64,000 nucleotides of DNA from Liolophura sinensis. Taxonomy: Eukaryota; Mollusca; Polyplacophora; Chitonida; Chitonidae. Position 1 is the first letter of the stretch. Every line of letters starts with the position of its first letter. The notes under the pieces were generated by a model, which saw only the letters and a program-made list of their open reading frames with translations, was not told the origin of the DNA and did not search any database. The position numbers and the translations under genes were made by a program. Below, one piece after another: positions 36,420 through 48,720 of this stretch. The stretch covers positions 37,078,191-37,142,190 of the forward strand of contig NC_088302.1 of NCBI RefSeq assembly GCF_032854445.1. Reading direction: 5' to 3'.

Positions 36420-36660
36420 GAATTCCCCTCCGTCCAGATATGGCCAAAGCTAATTACGTGTTATAGCCTGTGGCCAATCAAACAGAGCAAAGTCTGAAGC
36501 ATTCAGCCAATCAATAGCTGCGTGAAGGCCCATCGGTAGTCTGGTGGAGCAATCAATAGAGAGCATTAACCAGTTCAATGAGTAATAAGTACCTGAGGTA
36601 GGGAAGGTCCATGCTACTTCACGTCTTCAAATAGAGCCACTTTACCGTTGTTAAATTGTC
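36420..36660. promoter_or_regulatory. candidate enhancer with CCAAT/CAATCAA cluster
   Basis: Balanced composition with TAATTA at 36451-36456 and three related words: CCAATCAAA (36474-36482), CCAATCAAT (36507-36515) and GCAATCAAT (36549-36557). Such words fit NF-Y (CCAAT) or PBX/TALE-type (TGATTG) sites. The site density is seen; the function is inferred. Confidence 0.4.
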
Positions 36661-36979
36661 GACTCTCAATGATTTCGCTCTCTTAACCTAGATATATTTC
36701 ACCCCCTAGTAATTTATTAGTTGCTCACCTTAATAGTTCATAAACAGCATTTTCTCCCTCCCCAAAAATTAAGTAAATCTAGCAGCTAGTAGAGAAGACT
36801 AGGAATGATCAGAAAAGAGCACTTCTCAGACCAGGCCACACAATTAGATTTAGCAGTGTACAGTACTGCAGTGACTCAGCGACATCCAATAAATTGTTAA
36901 CGAGAGACCCAGCTGGTTCAACTCTGAGATGGGTTATACCAAATGACCAAAGACTACTAAAACAACCTTAGAAGTAAAC

Positions 36980-37530
36980 TTTGTTTGGTGGTATGCACTA
37001 AACTGGCCATCTAAATGTGCATCTAATTATTAAGTAGACAATTTCAGTACTGCTCCTTGCTTGGTGCTTATGTATACGTTCCCTGCCAGAGTCTCCATCA
37101 TGCTATAGTCTAAATTGGTAGTCTTGATATATACTAACCCTTAATAGCTTGGTACTATGGACTAAAGTGGCAATCTAGTTATACTAGATGGCTAAATTGG
37201 CAATTTTGGTATATACTACGCCTTGCTTGTAGCCATGTACTAAACTGGCAAATCTCGTTATATTAACCCTTGCTTGGTGCCATACACTAAATTGGCTGTC
37301 TTGGTATATAATTACCTTGCTTGGTGCTCTGGACTATTAAAACTGACAATTTTGTTATACTAAACATTGCTTGGTGCCATGACTAAATTGGCAGTCTTGG
37401 TATATATTAAGCCTTGGGTCAATGACTGAATTGGCAGTCTATATATACTAAGCCCTGCTTCAATTATGCTACAGATTAAACTGACAGTCTTGGCACTAAT
37501 ATGACTAATAACCCTGGTTTGGTGATATTT
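36980..37530 (+). repeat. degenerate ~55-bp tandem array
   Basis: Roughly nine diverged units built on CTTGCTTGGTGCCAT + GACTAAATTGGCAGTCTTGG + TATATATTAA. Unit length varies between about 40 and 70 bases. Old array; no coding sense. Confidence 0.75.
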
Positions 37531-38227
37531 ATGCTTGACGAGGAGAAAGGTCAAATTCACTTTGGGTAATTGTTCAACAAGGTGTCAGTATATTGTGATT
37601 ACTTGTGACTATTTTCTTCAGTAAGATAATTCAATGAGGCAGCACTATAAAAGGAATCCATCATGGCCAGTCTGCAAGGAGACATCATTGTAACTACATC
37701 TAAAATGCTACTAAAGGCTTTGTTAGATACCTGTAAAGAAGTAATATACATTCATTTTAATTAAGGTTAGTTTTGCTTTTTATTCATCACATATCATCAA
37801 TGTTTAATATGCAGAAATGAACGGGTAATGGATATCTGTCGCTAAAATTGAAAACATTACATTGGAAAAATAAATGAACCTTTGAAAACTCATTGGACAT
37901 TGAAGTAAGAACATTTATAAATAATGGAGAGCTTTAGATCTGATTCTTGATTATTATAACTTCAGCCATGCATGCAAGTTCTAGGACAAACAGTTATCCA
38001 TCATTCCAGGAGAGACTCTGTGAATTCTGATACCAAGAATCTATGGCTAAGGAAGCGATACAGACCCAGAGAAAGTAATTAATGTTTTCTGATAATCACT
38101 AAATACCAATATCTTCCTAATAAAATGTTGTTTTCACGCGTTAGAATTTGAAAGAAGCTGTGAACAGTGTACATGAATGTTTCTTCACCTAGATTTCCAT
38201 TGGTAACAGTTTTTTTTCTTTTTTCAG

Positions 38228-38590
38228 AATTGCAGGAAGAATTCTCATGCTAGTCCAGTGTACTCCAATGAAAGTTTTACATGGCCAGCATATGTGCTCT
38301 ACCCTGTCAGCCACCATTACTGAAGTGACTTCAAAATCAGCTATCAGTCAGTTCACTGGTCCCTTCATTCTGGTGATCATCAAAGTTCTGTGATGATTTG
38401 CTAACTCACTTCCAGAGGTTCAATATACTTACAAAATATCTATCCTAGGCCAGATTTCATCTAAATTAACCTACTTATACTCGTTTGTTTTGTCAATGTA
38501 ATTGTTTCTTTCTGGCAGATGGCCTGACGTAATCTGTGCGGGCACCCATAAGCTCTATTCAACAGCCACTACAGTTTCGTATCTATAATC
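38228..38590 (+). CDS. possible unidentified plus-strand exon(s)
   Basis: A very strong polypyrimidine acceptor (T-rich run ending TTTTTTCAG at 38227) opens two frames. Frame 1 reads NCRKNSHASPVY, then FTWPAYVLYPVSHHY and a stop; frame 2 reads IAGRILMLVQCTPMK and on for about 55 codons. A second good acceptor, TTTCTTTCTGGCAG, ends at 38520 and is followed by WPDVICAGTHKLYSTATT and a stop. No donor or homologue recognised. It may be a terminal exon of a plus-strand transcript or chance T-richness. Confidence 0.18.
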
Positions 38591-38719
38591 ACACCTGCAT
38601 ACTTCACATTCAGTCTGAATCCCCAGGGTAGAAACCTTTTAAAAGCCTCGCAGTTCTTCCAGGTCTCCATCAATTGTGCCTAGCAGTGAGTGAGGAGCAG
38701 GTGGAGAGTAGGTTGATGA

Positions 38720-38747
38720 GGGCGACGGGGGCGGTGGGGGTGGGGGG
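38720..38747 (+). other. G-quadruplex motif
   Basis: Four runs of three or more G (38720-38722, 38727-38731, 38736-38740, 38742-38747) with loops of 4, 4 and 1 bases, a textbook G4 pattern on the + strand. Confidence 0.75.
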
Positions 38748-39009
38748 TGGATGTGTTGATAGGAAAGAATGATTATTATGAACATGAGTCTTCAATGGTA
38801 ATAGTACAAAGAATGGTTAGAATTTGTCTCATGGTTAAGTCTTGCAAAGCACCTGTTATTGTACAGACATTACCAAGGGCACCTGAACTGCATCGAACTC
38901 TCAAAACAGTCGTGCAATTATTTCTCATGGTCACAATCTATCAGCAGAATTAATAATGATTCTGTCAATTCCGTTTTTCTGATAGTTAATATTCCATGCC
39001 CAGGAGAAA

Positions 39010-39209
39010 NNNNNNNNNNNNNNNNNNNNNNNNNNNNNNNNNNNNNNNNNNNNNNNNNNNNNNNNNNNNNNNNNNNNNNNNNNNNNNNNNNNNNNNNNNN
39101 NNNNNNNNNNNNNNNNNNNNNNNNNNNNNNNNNNNNNNNNNNNNNNNNNNNNNNNNNNNNNNNNNNNNNNNNNNNNNNNNNNNNNNNNNNNNNNNNNNNN
39201 NNNNNNNNN
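39010..39209. other. assembly gap (200 N)
   Basis: Exactly 200 N, probably a placeholder length. The 11 bases CCCAGGAGAAA occur on both sides (38999-39009 and 39210-39220), so the two contig ends may overlap. Confidence 0.98.
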
Positions 39210-39220
39210 CCCAGGAGAAA

Positions 39221-40057
39221 TTCATTTAAAATTCATAGCTCCGGTTTCAAGGCCGTGAGCTTTTTCTTGGCCCTATGAACTCAAAATGTGAGCAGCATGA
39301 CATTAAATGTGTGCTGATGGATTTAATGTATATTATATATACTATTTATCAATTTTGTTGATGACTAAAAGTTGTGGGCACTAAATACATTTTATTCTAA
39401 ATACTCTTGTTTGTTTGCATAAGTCAGAGCACAATTCTTTCAACCCTCCATAACAACAGCTGCTCCAAACCATCAGTCATTGTCATCCAGAGACCCACCA
39501 AGCACTAGCTGACCAATAATACAACTCAAAGATATACCAACACCAGTGTCAGTGACCTTTCTTAACACAGAGTATTCAGTGTTTATAATAATAGAAATAT
39601 CTCTATTTATCAAAGACGGCTCGACCAGTTTACAATGAAACTGTTCTTCCCCAAGTCCTTCACAGAGAAAACAATATATAGGAAACAACATAAAGCATCA
39701 TGTAATGGGAAAGGTGAACCTAAATAACGCAAACAACAGAACAACCAATGGTGCTGTTCCAACCAGTCAGGATAAACAAGGTAGTGTGAGACCTGATTAG
39801 AGTCACCCATTACTACATATAGTAGGTGTTCTGTAACATGTTAGGCAAACCACTATCCAGGGTTTACACAAAGTGACAGTAAACATTTAGCAGGATTTCA
39901 AACTAAACCCAATTACGTAAAACTCTACATTATTCACATACACGTAAGAACATAAATACAGCATCCACTTTCTGAGTTATCAAAACTTATTGTATCAGAA
40001 GGAGTGACTTGACTAAGACTTCAGTCTACACATTGTATTTAGTAATCTAGTGTTGGT
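39221..40057. other. AT-rich noncoding sequence
   Basis: No gene recognised; the minus frames at 39473-39810 overlap and lack known motifs. Confidence 0.3.
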
Positions 40058-40130
40058 ATTTTATTTATTTCTTCCACTGTTGCATTATGCCATATTCAAT
40101 AAGTTTTCACTTAATTGTGGCAGCATTTAT
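40058..40130 (-). mobile_element. very decayed SINE tail, main family
   Basis: TTTATTTATTTC...GCCATATTCAATAAG, TTTTCACTTAATTGTGGCAGC parallels the SINE tail (reverse strand) but with many changes. Confidence 0.45.
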
Positions 40131-40559
40131 CTAGTTTATTGTATCAAGAAAACCAAGGCTGAAGATATTTTAGGACAATTATACATATAACTCATACATA
40201 CATGCACTTGTTTTGGTGTATTCATATAGAGAATTCATTCTTGACCGTGCCATTTACAACTTCACTTATATCCAAGTACAGGAATAAACAAACATTGACT
40301 CTTAAATTCTGATTTGGTGCTTTAAACATACATGTTTACATTCTTCTAATTTATAAAATTTTTACAACTTGTGGCTCCATATTACACGTACGTGTCATGA
40401 CAGCCTCTTGCCAAGGTCAGCTTTTTTCTGCAAAATTGGTCATCTTCAATATACAAACGAACCCAATACTGACAAACCAAATGTTGAAAGTCTCAGGGAA
40501 CCCTTAATACTTTGGCCTAACACCATCACTTAATTATAAAGTCGAAAGGCTCCAAAATT

Positions 40560-40990
40560 CTCTTCGGATTTTGTAACACTTTACAGCCATTAGGGTTCAA
40601 CACTTGTTGATCCGTATGGGCTGACTAACATGAGAGCTGAGGTTCAGAGCCCTCAGCGGTAACCTTTACACAGAGCCGTCGTGTTTTGGAACTTGGCACT
40701 TCGTCACTTTACAGAATAAAAGTCGCCCACTGACAGCTGTGTGTGTTCTGGTCTCTGATGGACACCCTCCTCCACGGCCGCTCATTACCAGAATTAGCCT
40801 CGTATTTCATTGGAGTTGTTGTGTCCAGGTTGAAGGCTGAACCATTGTCCGCCGTCCGTTCTCTGATATATGCTTCACAGGCGTTGGGTCTGATCAAGAC
40901 AGATGGCGCCTTCAATTCTATAAACCATACTGAAGATGGTTAAATTTGCACTGCAGGAACACAGAGTGACACTGTGGGCCATGCTATCTA
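40560..40990. promoter_or_regulatory. GC-balanced island, regulatory element or exon
   Basis: About 400 bases of high complexity with open frames on both strands. The minus frame (40915-40709) reads somewhat protein-like (EAYIRERTADNGSAFN, MKYEANSGNERPWRR) with a possible donor CTAATTCTG/GTAATG. The plus frame 40743-40943 is equally open. With no recognisable domain I favour a conserved noncoding element. Confidence 0.3.
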
Positions 40991-41774
40991 TACAGAATTG
41001 ATTTTATCTGCTGACCTGGCCTATATACATTTGTATGAAGATCATCCACTACCTAATTCAAACCCATCATTCGTTCATCACATTTCAACACTGCATTAGT
41101 TAAGGGATCAACCTGAAATGGATGTTGATCAAAATCTACACTGTAAAGTTGTGCTAATGAACCATGAAGTTATCAGTAACAAAACGTTCTGTCCAGTGTT
41201 CACTTTTCTATCATGAACACTTTTCTATTACTTGCAATCTTATACTGGGTTTATGATCTGAACATGTTGTTCCAAATTGCATTAAAAATCCATAATGGAT
41301 ATTCAAGAGCAAAGAGGAAGGATATATACTGCCTTGGAACATGCTGTAAATCACTTTACAAATCAAAAGAAACTTCAAATTTTTCTCCCCTTCCTGTGTT
41401 CTTCATCACAAAGATGCAAATATACAAAATCTAATAATCCATGTTCTAATCAGATTCAACATCATATATTGGTCATCAAAGGATTTATTGATATCCATTA
41501 CTCTCAATTCTAAATATTAGCCCTCAGATAAAATTACTAGTCACCCCTAGATACCTCCAAGGAATATCAAAGATTGTCAACTTTTTTTATAAGTGGCAAG
41601 AAAGAATCCACAAGATAAGGCCTATTTTGGACCAAGCTTATGTTTAGGCAGGAGTAATTGTCTCCTGGAATTTGAAGCGGTCAATGTGCCTAATGAGGAT
41701 TGTGCTAAAAAAGTTGCTTTAGCTTAACTTTTAATATGGGTGCAATTTCAGGTGATCTACATCAAATGAAAAAT

Positions 41775-41777
<3 letters not shown>

Positions 41778-41808
<31 letters not shown>
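41778..41808. repeat. (AT)n microsatellite
   Basis: About 15 uninterrupted TA/AT units. Confidence 0.95.
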
Positions 41809-41812
<4 letters not shown>

Positions 41813-42039
41813 TATATGCCCTTTAATAAAAAAAACTTTAAATGTACATTGCAACAATCACAAATATACTATAATTGTATTCAAAATATATTTATAAATC
41901 AGGTATTCCCCCCTCCTGAAAAATAAAACAGACTGATCAACTTCCATGTACATGTAATATTCGTAATACTAGGCATGCTAATTTAAACCACACTAGCTGT
42001 AATAAGCTGGCTAATACGCCACCTGATCAACAACCTCTG

Positions 42040-42480
42040 AGGTAAAATGACATTAACTTTTCAGCGGAGCATAGAAGGAATTGGCAGAATGAAGCCGCTT
42101 AAAGTGACGTTGTTTACATGCGTTACGGCTGTAACAGGTCTGTTCCAGACCGACTCTCCACCATTCCTTCCTCATCTATCTCGGCGTATCAGCAGGTGGA
42201 AATGTGTTTACCTCGTTGCGGCTCAATCAGGACTGATCAAGGCACGTTTGGCCTCCGACCATTGGTAATCAATGGCCTGTACAGGGCTATCAGCTGGAAT
42301 TAAACAGCAGATCTCCTGGGATTAAGCTTGAAACTTTGTCAGGCCAGCAACATGGTCAAGTGCTTGTGTGGCAACACTAATAGAGGCCACACAAATTCTT
42401 TATTTCACTTGCGAAGATAAGATGGCTTTTTTGCGTACATAATTAACCAGCCAGACAGATTAGCGAAGCTCCTTAAAGAC
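42040..42480. promoter_or_regulatory. GC-balanced island, candidate regulatory element
   Basis: Balanced composition with GGTAATCAATGG (42264-42275) and GGGATTAAGC (42318-42327), which resemble homeodomain-type words. The overlapping + frames (42047-42303) share no known domain. Confidence 0.3.
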
Positions 42481-43136
42481 AATCCTTCTTTTTTTCATCA
42501 ATTATGCACTTACATTGCTCTTATTTCTACCCAGTAATTGTGATGTTTCCATATATATATCTAGATGAACATTTATATGTCTTCACTATATTTTTAGCAT
42601 GTCTGGAGCAACTGTAATTAAGCTTATGTATCAATATATTCCTTTAGTATCAGTAAGTTTGTCCTGAAATATTGGTCATACAATTCTGCGCATCTTCAAT
42701 CCCAGGCAGACAAATCTGCACTATGTAAAATTTATGCAAATCTAATGAAAGTGACTTTTATTGAAAATGCACATATATATGCAGTCAAGACATTTGACCC
42801 GAAAGTTAACCCACCTACATTACTCCATGCAGGCTCAGCAAACCTGTTAGCTTAGATAATTAAGTTGTGCGGTTATCAAAAAGCAAAAACGAATAAAATA
42901 AAAAAAATGTCATTTTACTAATCAGGATTAGAAAATGTTCTGTTTGCATATAATTCTTTGTAAATTGTAGAAATGAAAGTTTAATCTGATCACATTTAGT
43001 TTTTTGCTTCCCGTCTGAATTCAGTCTAATCTTGAATGCTATTTCCTCATTGGGTAATCAAAGTGGGGCGACTGAGACCTTCAATTTATTGGCCACATGT
43101 GAGCTTGTTCTACACCATACATGTACTTGCCATTGA
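42481..43136. other. AT-rich noncoding sequence
   Basis: Nothing recognised. Confidence 0.3.
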
Positions 43137-43178
43137 ATTATTTATTTATCTGACTGCTGTTTTACACCATGCATGTAT
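43137..43178 (-). mobile_element. short SINE tail fragment, main family
   Basis: TTATTTATTTATCTGACTGC and TGTTTTACACCATGCA match the reverse of the SINE 3' end only. Confidence 0.4.
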
Positions 43179-43465
43179 GAAAGGCCTTTTTACTCTGTTA
43201 TATAAGGTTTATGGATACAGAAGCTGTATCATACAGATGCATGCGGGCAGAGCTGTAAAGGAAACCTGCAGACAAGACAGAACAGGTTGCATTCACCATT
43301 ATACCAGTACATCAATCAAGGACTAGTGGACAGTAGATCAATGTTTAGTGTTCATCTTACATAAATCAAGAATTATGGTCAAATGAAAAAACTCATTAAC
43401 AAAGTGAATTTACAAAGGTAATGTTTATCCGACTATCTGAAAGGAGTCTTCCCTTTTTCAGTCAG

Positions 43466-43614
43466 CAGGTGTAAAGGTCTGCCAGCAGAGTGCAGATAGT
43501 TGTGGGTTTCCCTCATGCTGTACCCGGTTTCCTCTGACCATAAGCTTGCCACCACTGTATAAGTGAAATATTCTTGAGTACAGCGTAAAACAGCAATCAA
43601 ATAAATAAATAAAT
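43466..43614 (+). mobile_element. SINE, main family, 3' half
   Basis: GGTCTGCCAGCAGAGTGCAG through TACCCGGTTTCCTCTGACCA and AATATTCTTGAGTACAGCGT to (AAAT)n. Diverged but clear; 5'-truncated. Confidence 0.85.
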
Positions 43615-44379
43615 TATTCAGCCATTAATGAAATTCACCTCTATTATTTTGTACATGTGTGTTTATTACATGTAACTGATTTTAGAAATGCGATCAAGTT
43701 TGATTTAAAAGCAACAATAAGATTCTCACATGGAGTTGCTTACAGTGATACTATTTTGCGCTAAAAGTCAATCACGAATGAATGTGCATCTAAGTGCAGC
43801 ACAAAGAATATATTATAACACTTATCATTTGATGAAAACTTTATCTCCAAATACAGACAATGTAATGTATATGTAGATATATGCAGAACGAAACAATGGC
43901 AATGAAAGAAAAAGCTATAATTGTTGAATTTAAAAGTGCTCCAACTTTGATGATGTTTTTTATCCTTTCTTGTAATAAGTATGGCTGTTGGTCTGGTATG
44001 AACATAGATTATTATGACATTTTATTCTGATTTTCAAATCAAATCTGTTACGAAAAGAAACTTCCCGCAGATGTATCATTCTAACAATGACATAGCCTGC
44101 TATATTATATCATAGAGTGGTGTATGGCATTCACTTGAAGTCCTCCACCATCGGCTCTTTCTTCACAAGTTCATTTAAAACATAGCCAGCTTCTTGCTCA
44201 CAGAAGTTAACTGAAAATAATGTCCACGGAAGAGTATGTGTTTGCTACACTTGGCAGAAAAAATAAATGGCTGAAAAATAGAGAGAGAAAAAAAAAGTCT
44301 TTGATGAAAACGCCTTTGATCAGTGCTGTCAATGTAGGCGTGTACAATATCGTCTGGGCTGACTGCGGGGCTTCAACAG
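43615..44379. other. AT-rich noncoding sequence
   Basis: A 60-codon + frame at 44220-44402 has no known motif. Confidence 0.3.
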
Positions 44380-44600
44380 ACAAGATTAGGGGTCTGTTTT
44401 AAAATGGCTGTACAATGACAGAGGATGAAGAGCCTGATTAATGGCTAGTGGCTGGAAGCCGCGGTGCAGACCCACTAAATGACCGCTCCGTACACACTGT
44501 TATCTTCATGCCTCAGTCCACCGCAGCAATCACACCGTATTTTACGAAACTGTGATCAGGGAAGTTAGAGTGACGGGGCAGAAAGGTTATATCGACAAGC
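44380..44600. promoter_or_regulatory. GC-balanced island, candidate regulatory element
   Basis: Includes GAGCCTGATTAATGGC and a GC-rich GGAAGCCGCGGTGCAGACCC stretch. No coding evidence. Confidence 0.25.
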
Positions 44601-45599
44601 AGGAGAAGGGCACTATAGTCGTGCAGTTTGTAAAGGAGAAGAATACAACAGACACATCCAGGCTTGTATTGAAAATTTCTGTGCATAAAGTTAGAAATGA
44701 TTTTTGAAAATTGTATCAAAAGAGAGCGATGAACACTATCATATTTCTGATCCCTAAGAGATAAGAAAGCCACCATTGTCAGATTGGGCATAAATGCCTG
44801 TGTGTAAGATATTGATGAAGAAACCTTGATAACTTGAGGTATTTTGAATGCTTCATCCAAATTCTTACCTTCTGATTCTGATTTCTCTATCTATTGCATT
44901 CTAGAGATAAATTTGTTTGTGCAAATGTTGAAATGGTTAAAGATCAGTTTTCATAATTTACTGCTGCTCCCCAAATGGATTTGTAGCTGAAAGAAATTCA
45001 ATATCTAATCATGTCAGAGCATCAGGTTTGACAGCTTTCTGAGCAGGGTGTTTGGTATTTAGACCACGTCTGAGCCATTTTCTCAAGAATGTGTTACATT
45101 ATCAGGGGCACAGGATGTGAAAAAAAAAACCTTGGTGGGCTTTGATGGATTATTTCTTAATTCCCACTTTTCGCATTTTAATGATATTGCAACTTGCTGT
45201 ACTCGGGGTGGGAAAAGCCTGGAGAGCCATAACAATTTAAACTTCTAGTCAGCAATAACTACAGGGGAAGAAAAATAAATGTGTTGAGGATTGAAAAAAA
45301 AAAACAAAAGAGGCCATATTCTGTTGTGTCATGATAAAACCACCTTCATCATTACCAATGATTAATGATTTAATGGCAACGCTACAAGAATTCCGGCACA
45401 GGCTCTGCATACAAGTATCAGCCGTAAGAGGAAACAGCCAGAAATAGTTGTACAAATAATAACAAAAAAAACAACAAAAAAAAAGCACTGTGAAAGACAG
45501 GTTTTGTGAAGCAATGCAATAAACAGTAATTTGCGGAGGAAATTGTCTCCCCTGATCTGTGATAAGTTACGGAAACTCTAATGTGATTCTTTACTGACA

Positions 45600-46240
45600 C
45601 CTTGTCACGGTGTAAAAGCCAATAAAAAGGTGTAAGGTTTGAGGTTTCCAAGACGACAAACAGGCTGTGACATATGGCACAAGGCGATTAGTTTTGAATT
45701 GATTTATTCGATCCTCACAGAAATTTTGTACAGGATTGGAATGATGCGGAATCAACAAAACCCATTACCTCCTAGTCTTTCAAGTCATTTCAATAGCTTT
45801 GTGCCATCATTCTCCGCAGCCGCTCTGGCTAATTATGTCAGATATTAGTCACTGATTAGATGATATACAACGAGGCTATCATCCGCTTAAGATTAGTGAC
45901 TTGATGGTTGACAAACTGAAAGGAGGGTCGTATGGAATTGGTTCATCTTGGAAAGAAAGATGAGAGACACGTAGATAAATATATATGGATATATATATCA
46001 CAGAGATGGCAATAATCCAACTGAGGACCGAAGGTGAAGCGAAAAAAAAAAAAAAAAAAAAAAAAAAATTAAAGAGAGCTCGATCAGAACACAAACATCA
46101 AAACACCGGCAAAGATGAAGTTTTTAACTCAGCTGGTTTATTTGGTATTATCAAGGATGATAAGTTATATCAGCACGGCATCTTGACATTTCTCCATCGA
46201 TTGGGTGCTCCGAATCCTTGAAATTGACGGCTACAACAGG
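45600..46240. promoter_or_regulatory. candidate enhancer with homeodomain-like words
   Basis: The strongest part is 45770-45900, a high-complexity, balanced stretch with TAATTA (45830-45835), GATTAG (45854-45859) and AAGATTAG (45889-45896). The region is interrupted by an A27 run (46042-46068), which itself creates a spurious Lys-rich frame. Confidence 0.38.
46042..46068. repeat. poly-A run
   Basis: 27 consecutive A residues with no SINE body upstream, so probably a simple repeat and not a retroposon tail. Confidence 0.95.
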
Positions 46241-46899
46241 CAGATTTGTTACAGGTCACACGGATGAGAGAATACCACTGTCAGTTTGTTTGACACGTTC
46301 AGATCTCCCTATGATTAACTCGTTCAATTTAAAATTCTCACACGGAACTATTTTTACTAAAAAAAAATAAATAGAAAAACAAGACTCCCCCTGCCCCTGA
46401 AAACAGAAGATCTCCTATCTGGAAGCAAACTTCTGAATCTATACTTTACCTTCCAAAAACAAATTCACCACAAATAAAGAAACATAAGATGAAAACAAGG
46501 CAAAACATATCATTTAACCTCTATGTAATGAACATCTGTTTAAATTTTATTATCAGAGGTTTAATTTGTGCTACACATGTATTTCACGAACTAATATCTG
46601 TTATAATAAATAACGTTGATCATAACATCACCTTTAAAGTACAAATCAAACAAATCCATAAATTATCTACATATAAAAAAAGCAAAAAATTAATAAAAAA
46701 CAAATCCAAATAGATATAAATTATCACATCTGACCATTAGCTTCAAATTCTTACTATGTTTTGATAAGTTCTTTACACCATTAGTTTTCTTTTCATTATA
46801 TCTATATTGCGAATCACTATGCTGATGAACATATTTATGTCAACGCAATACTACATGCCTGTATCTGCTGTGTAAAACCAATATATGCCTATATAAGTC

Positions 46900-47210
46900 T
46901 CCAGAGAACAATAGGACATCCACAACAGTACCTGGGTCCAAACTCTCAAGAGAACTATAGGTCTCATCTGATCACTGGCCTTGGGGCAGGGAGACAAAGC
47001 ATCCATGGAGGGGAAATGACACGCAGGCCCTTACCCTCAATCTCACCGTAAGTCTCTCTAGCCGCGCAGTGGGATTAATACCCAGCCTTGGAACACTCAA
47101 TCTGCCCCCAACAGATTGCCAGCAGTTCCATGGGTCTGCCTGGGAAGAATGACCACGCTCAGTGACCAGCAGCTAGCAGATAACCAACTATACACGATAA
47201 CCTGAGCATT
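46900..47210. promoter_or_regulatory. GC-balanced island, candidate regulatory element
   Basis: About 300 bases with balanced composition, low repeat content and no open frame. Flanked by AT-rich DNA on both sides. Confidence 0.25.
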
Positions 47211-47862
47211 GACATTTAAGAGTTCTCTAACATAAGCCACTAGAATCTTGGTCCTCTGTCTTTCATACATACATTCTTCCTGCTATCAACAATCAGGTGA
47301 GAGATTTAGTTGCCAATACATTAGGATGTATAAACAGCTGTTAATATTTAAACTACAGTACTGTAAATTGTACATATGTGTACTGCTTACAGGAAAACAC
47401 AACAGAGAAGTTGCCATGTGGAACCTCCATACATATCACTGAAAAGTGTACCTGAAACATCTACAATTATCTGTTAACACTCTCTTGACCTATCAGCAGT
47501 GAGTGGTGCTCAATGCCCACTTAAGTGTACTCCTTATTTTCTATTGTCTATTGCTTTAATATGTAATATATACCGGAGTCTTGGATGAGATCTCATTCCT
47601 GACACAATATCTATAGGCAAGAATTATTTACTGATAGCACTTATAAAATATCGAATAACTTTGTAAAAAGGCCTACATGTCTGCACTTATTAAAATGATC
47701 CATTTTAATTCCACCTAAAAACCAGATTTGCCTTAATCTTTCACCTTACTTCATATGTCAATTTATCATGCCATGATTATAGTTTTAGTTTACCTAAATT
47801 AACTTTGTTCCATTTACTATTAAATACTTTGGCATAATCTTTAAAATGACCATAAAGTCTGC

Positions 47863-47865
<3 letters not shown>

Positions 47866-47895
<30 letters not shown>
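47866..47895. repeat. (AT)n microsatellite
   Basis: About 14 to 15 TA/AT units. Confidence 0.95.
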
Positions 47896-47898
<3 letters not shown>

Positions 47899-48149
47899 AA
47901 AATGACTTAGGACATATTTATTACAGAAAAAATATGTAAAAAATTATATAAAGTTTTGAAAGCCGAGAAGATGAAGTTCAGCATTGGGCTATGACACTGA
48001 CTGACATGAAAGAAGCCCTTATAAACTTGGCCAATCAATAGCACTGAAAGCGTCACGTGATAATTGGCTGTCAAGTCAAAAAACCTATTAGCTCTTGATT
48101 GTCAGTGTGGTTTCTTATAGTGAATAGACAGATGTAATAATTGAATTTT

Positions 48150-48720
48150 GTGCTTAGTTTAACTGTTACACTGATACATTTTGAACCGCACAGGAGCAGG
48201 GAACTGAGAACGACTGCCCCTGTCACAATGCGAACCTGTTGGGCAGGAGACTCCGGTCACTTGTCAGGGTGAGCTGGCAAAGGGTAACGCCTAGGGAGAA
48301 CCATTGCTTGAAGAAAAATATTGCAACCTTGCATTATTTTCCCTTAGCAAATTCAGATTTATCACGAAAATATTTCCCAAAGATCTGAATGAAAGGGTCA
48401 GTTATCAATCAGAAAGTCCTGCCATAGTCGGTAAATTCCCTGAAGTCGGTACACCAAGATGAGCCAAGTTCTTACACCCAAGCCGGACAAGGACGAGCAG
48501 GACAGCTAAACCATGACGCTTGTGTCCAGAAAAATCTCCCTGACCGAGTCCCAAACTACAAGAAACTTCAGCCCTTTGAACACGGAACTGAGCTGATACT
48601 CTTTGATTTCTTGTTTGTATTCTGTCCTTGTCACAATGTTTAATATTGATGGTACGGGAGAGCTCCTAGGCTCTGTGACGTCACTCTAATGGCTATAACA
48701 TGGCAAAATGGCGTCACCAA
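48150..48720. promoter_or_regulatory. GC-balanced island, candidate regulatory element
   Basis: Long balanced stretch (for example GGGAACTGAGAACGACTGCC and CAAGCCGGACAAGGACGAGC). No supported frame. Contains TGACGTCAC (48677-48685), which matches a CRE/ATF word. Confidence 0.3.

Noticed and set aside
38859-39278. 139-codon frame crossing the N gap
   Set aside because: Half of its codons are N; the frame across a placeholder gap has no meaning.
45985-46221. Lys-rich 78-codon frame
   Set aside because: Created by the A27 run inside a noncoding island.
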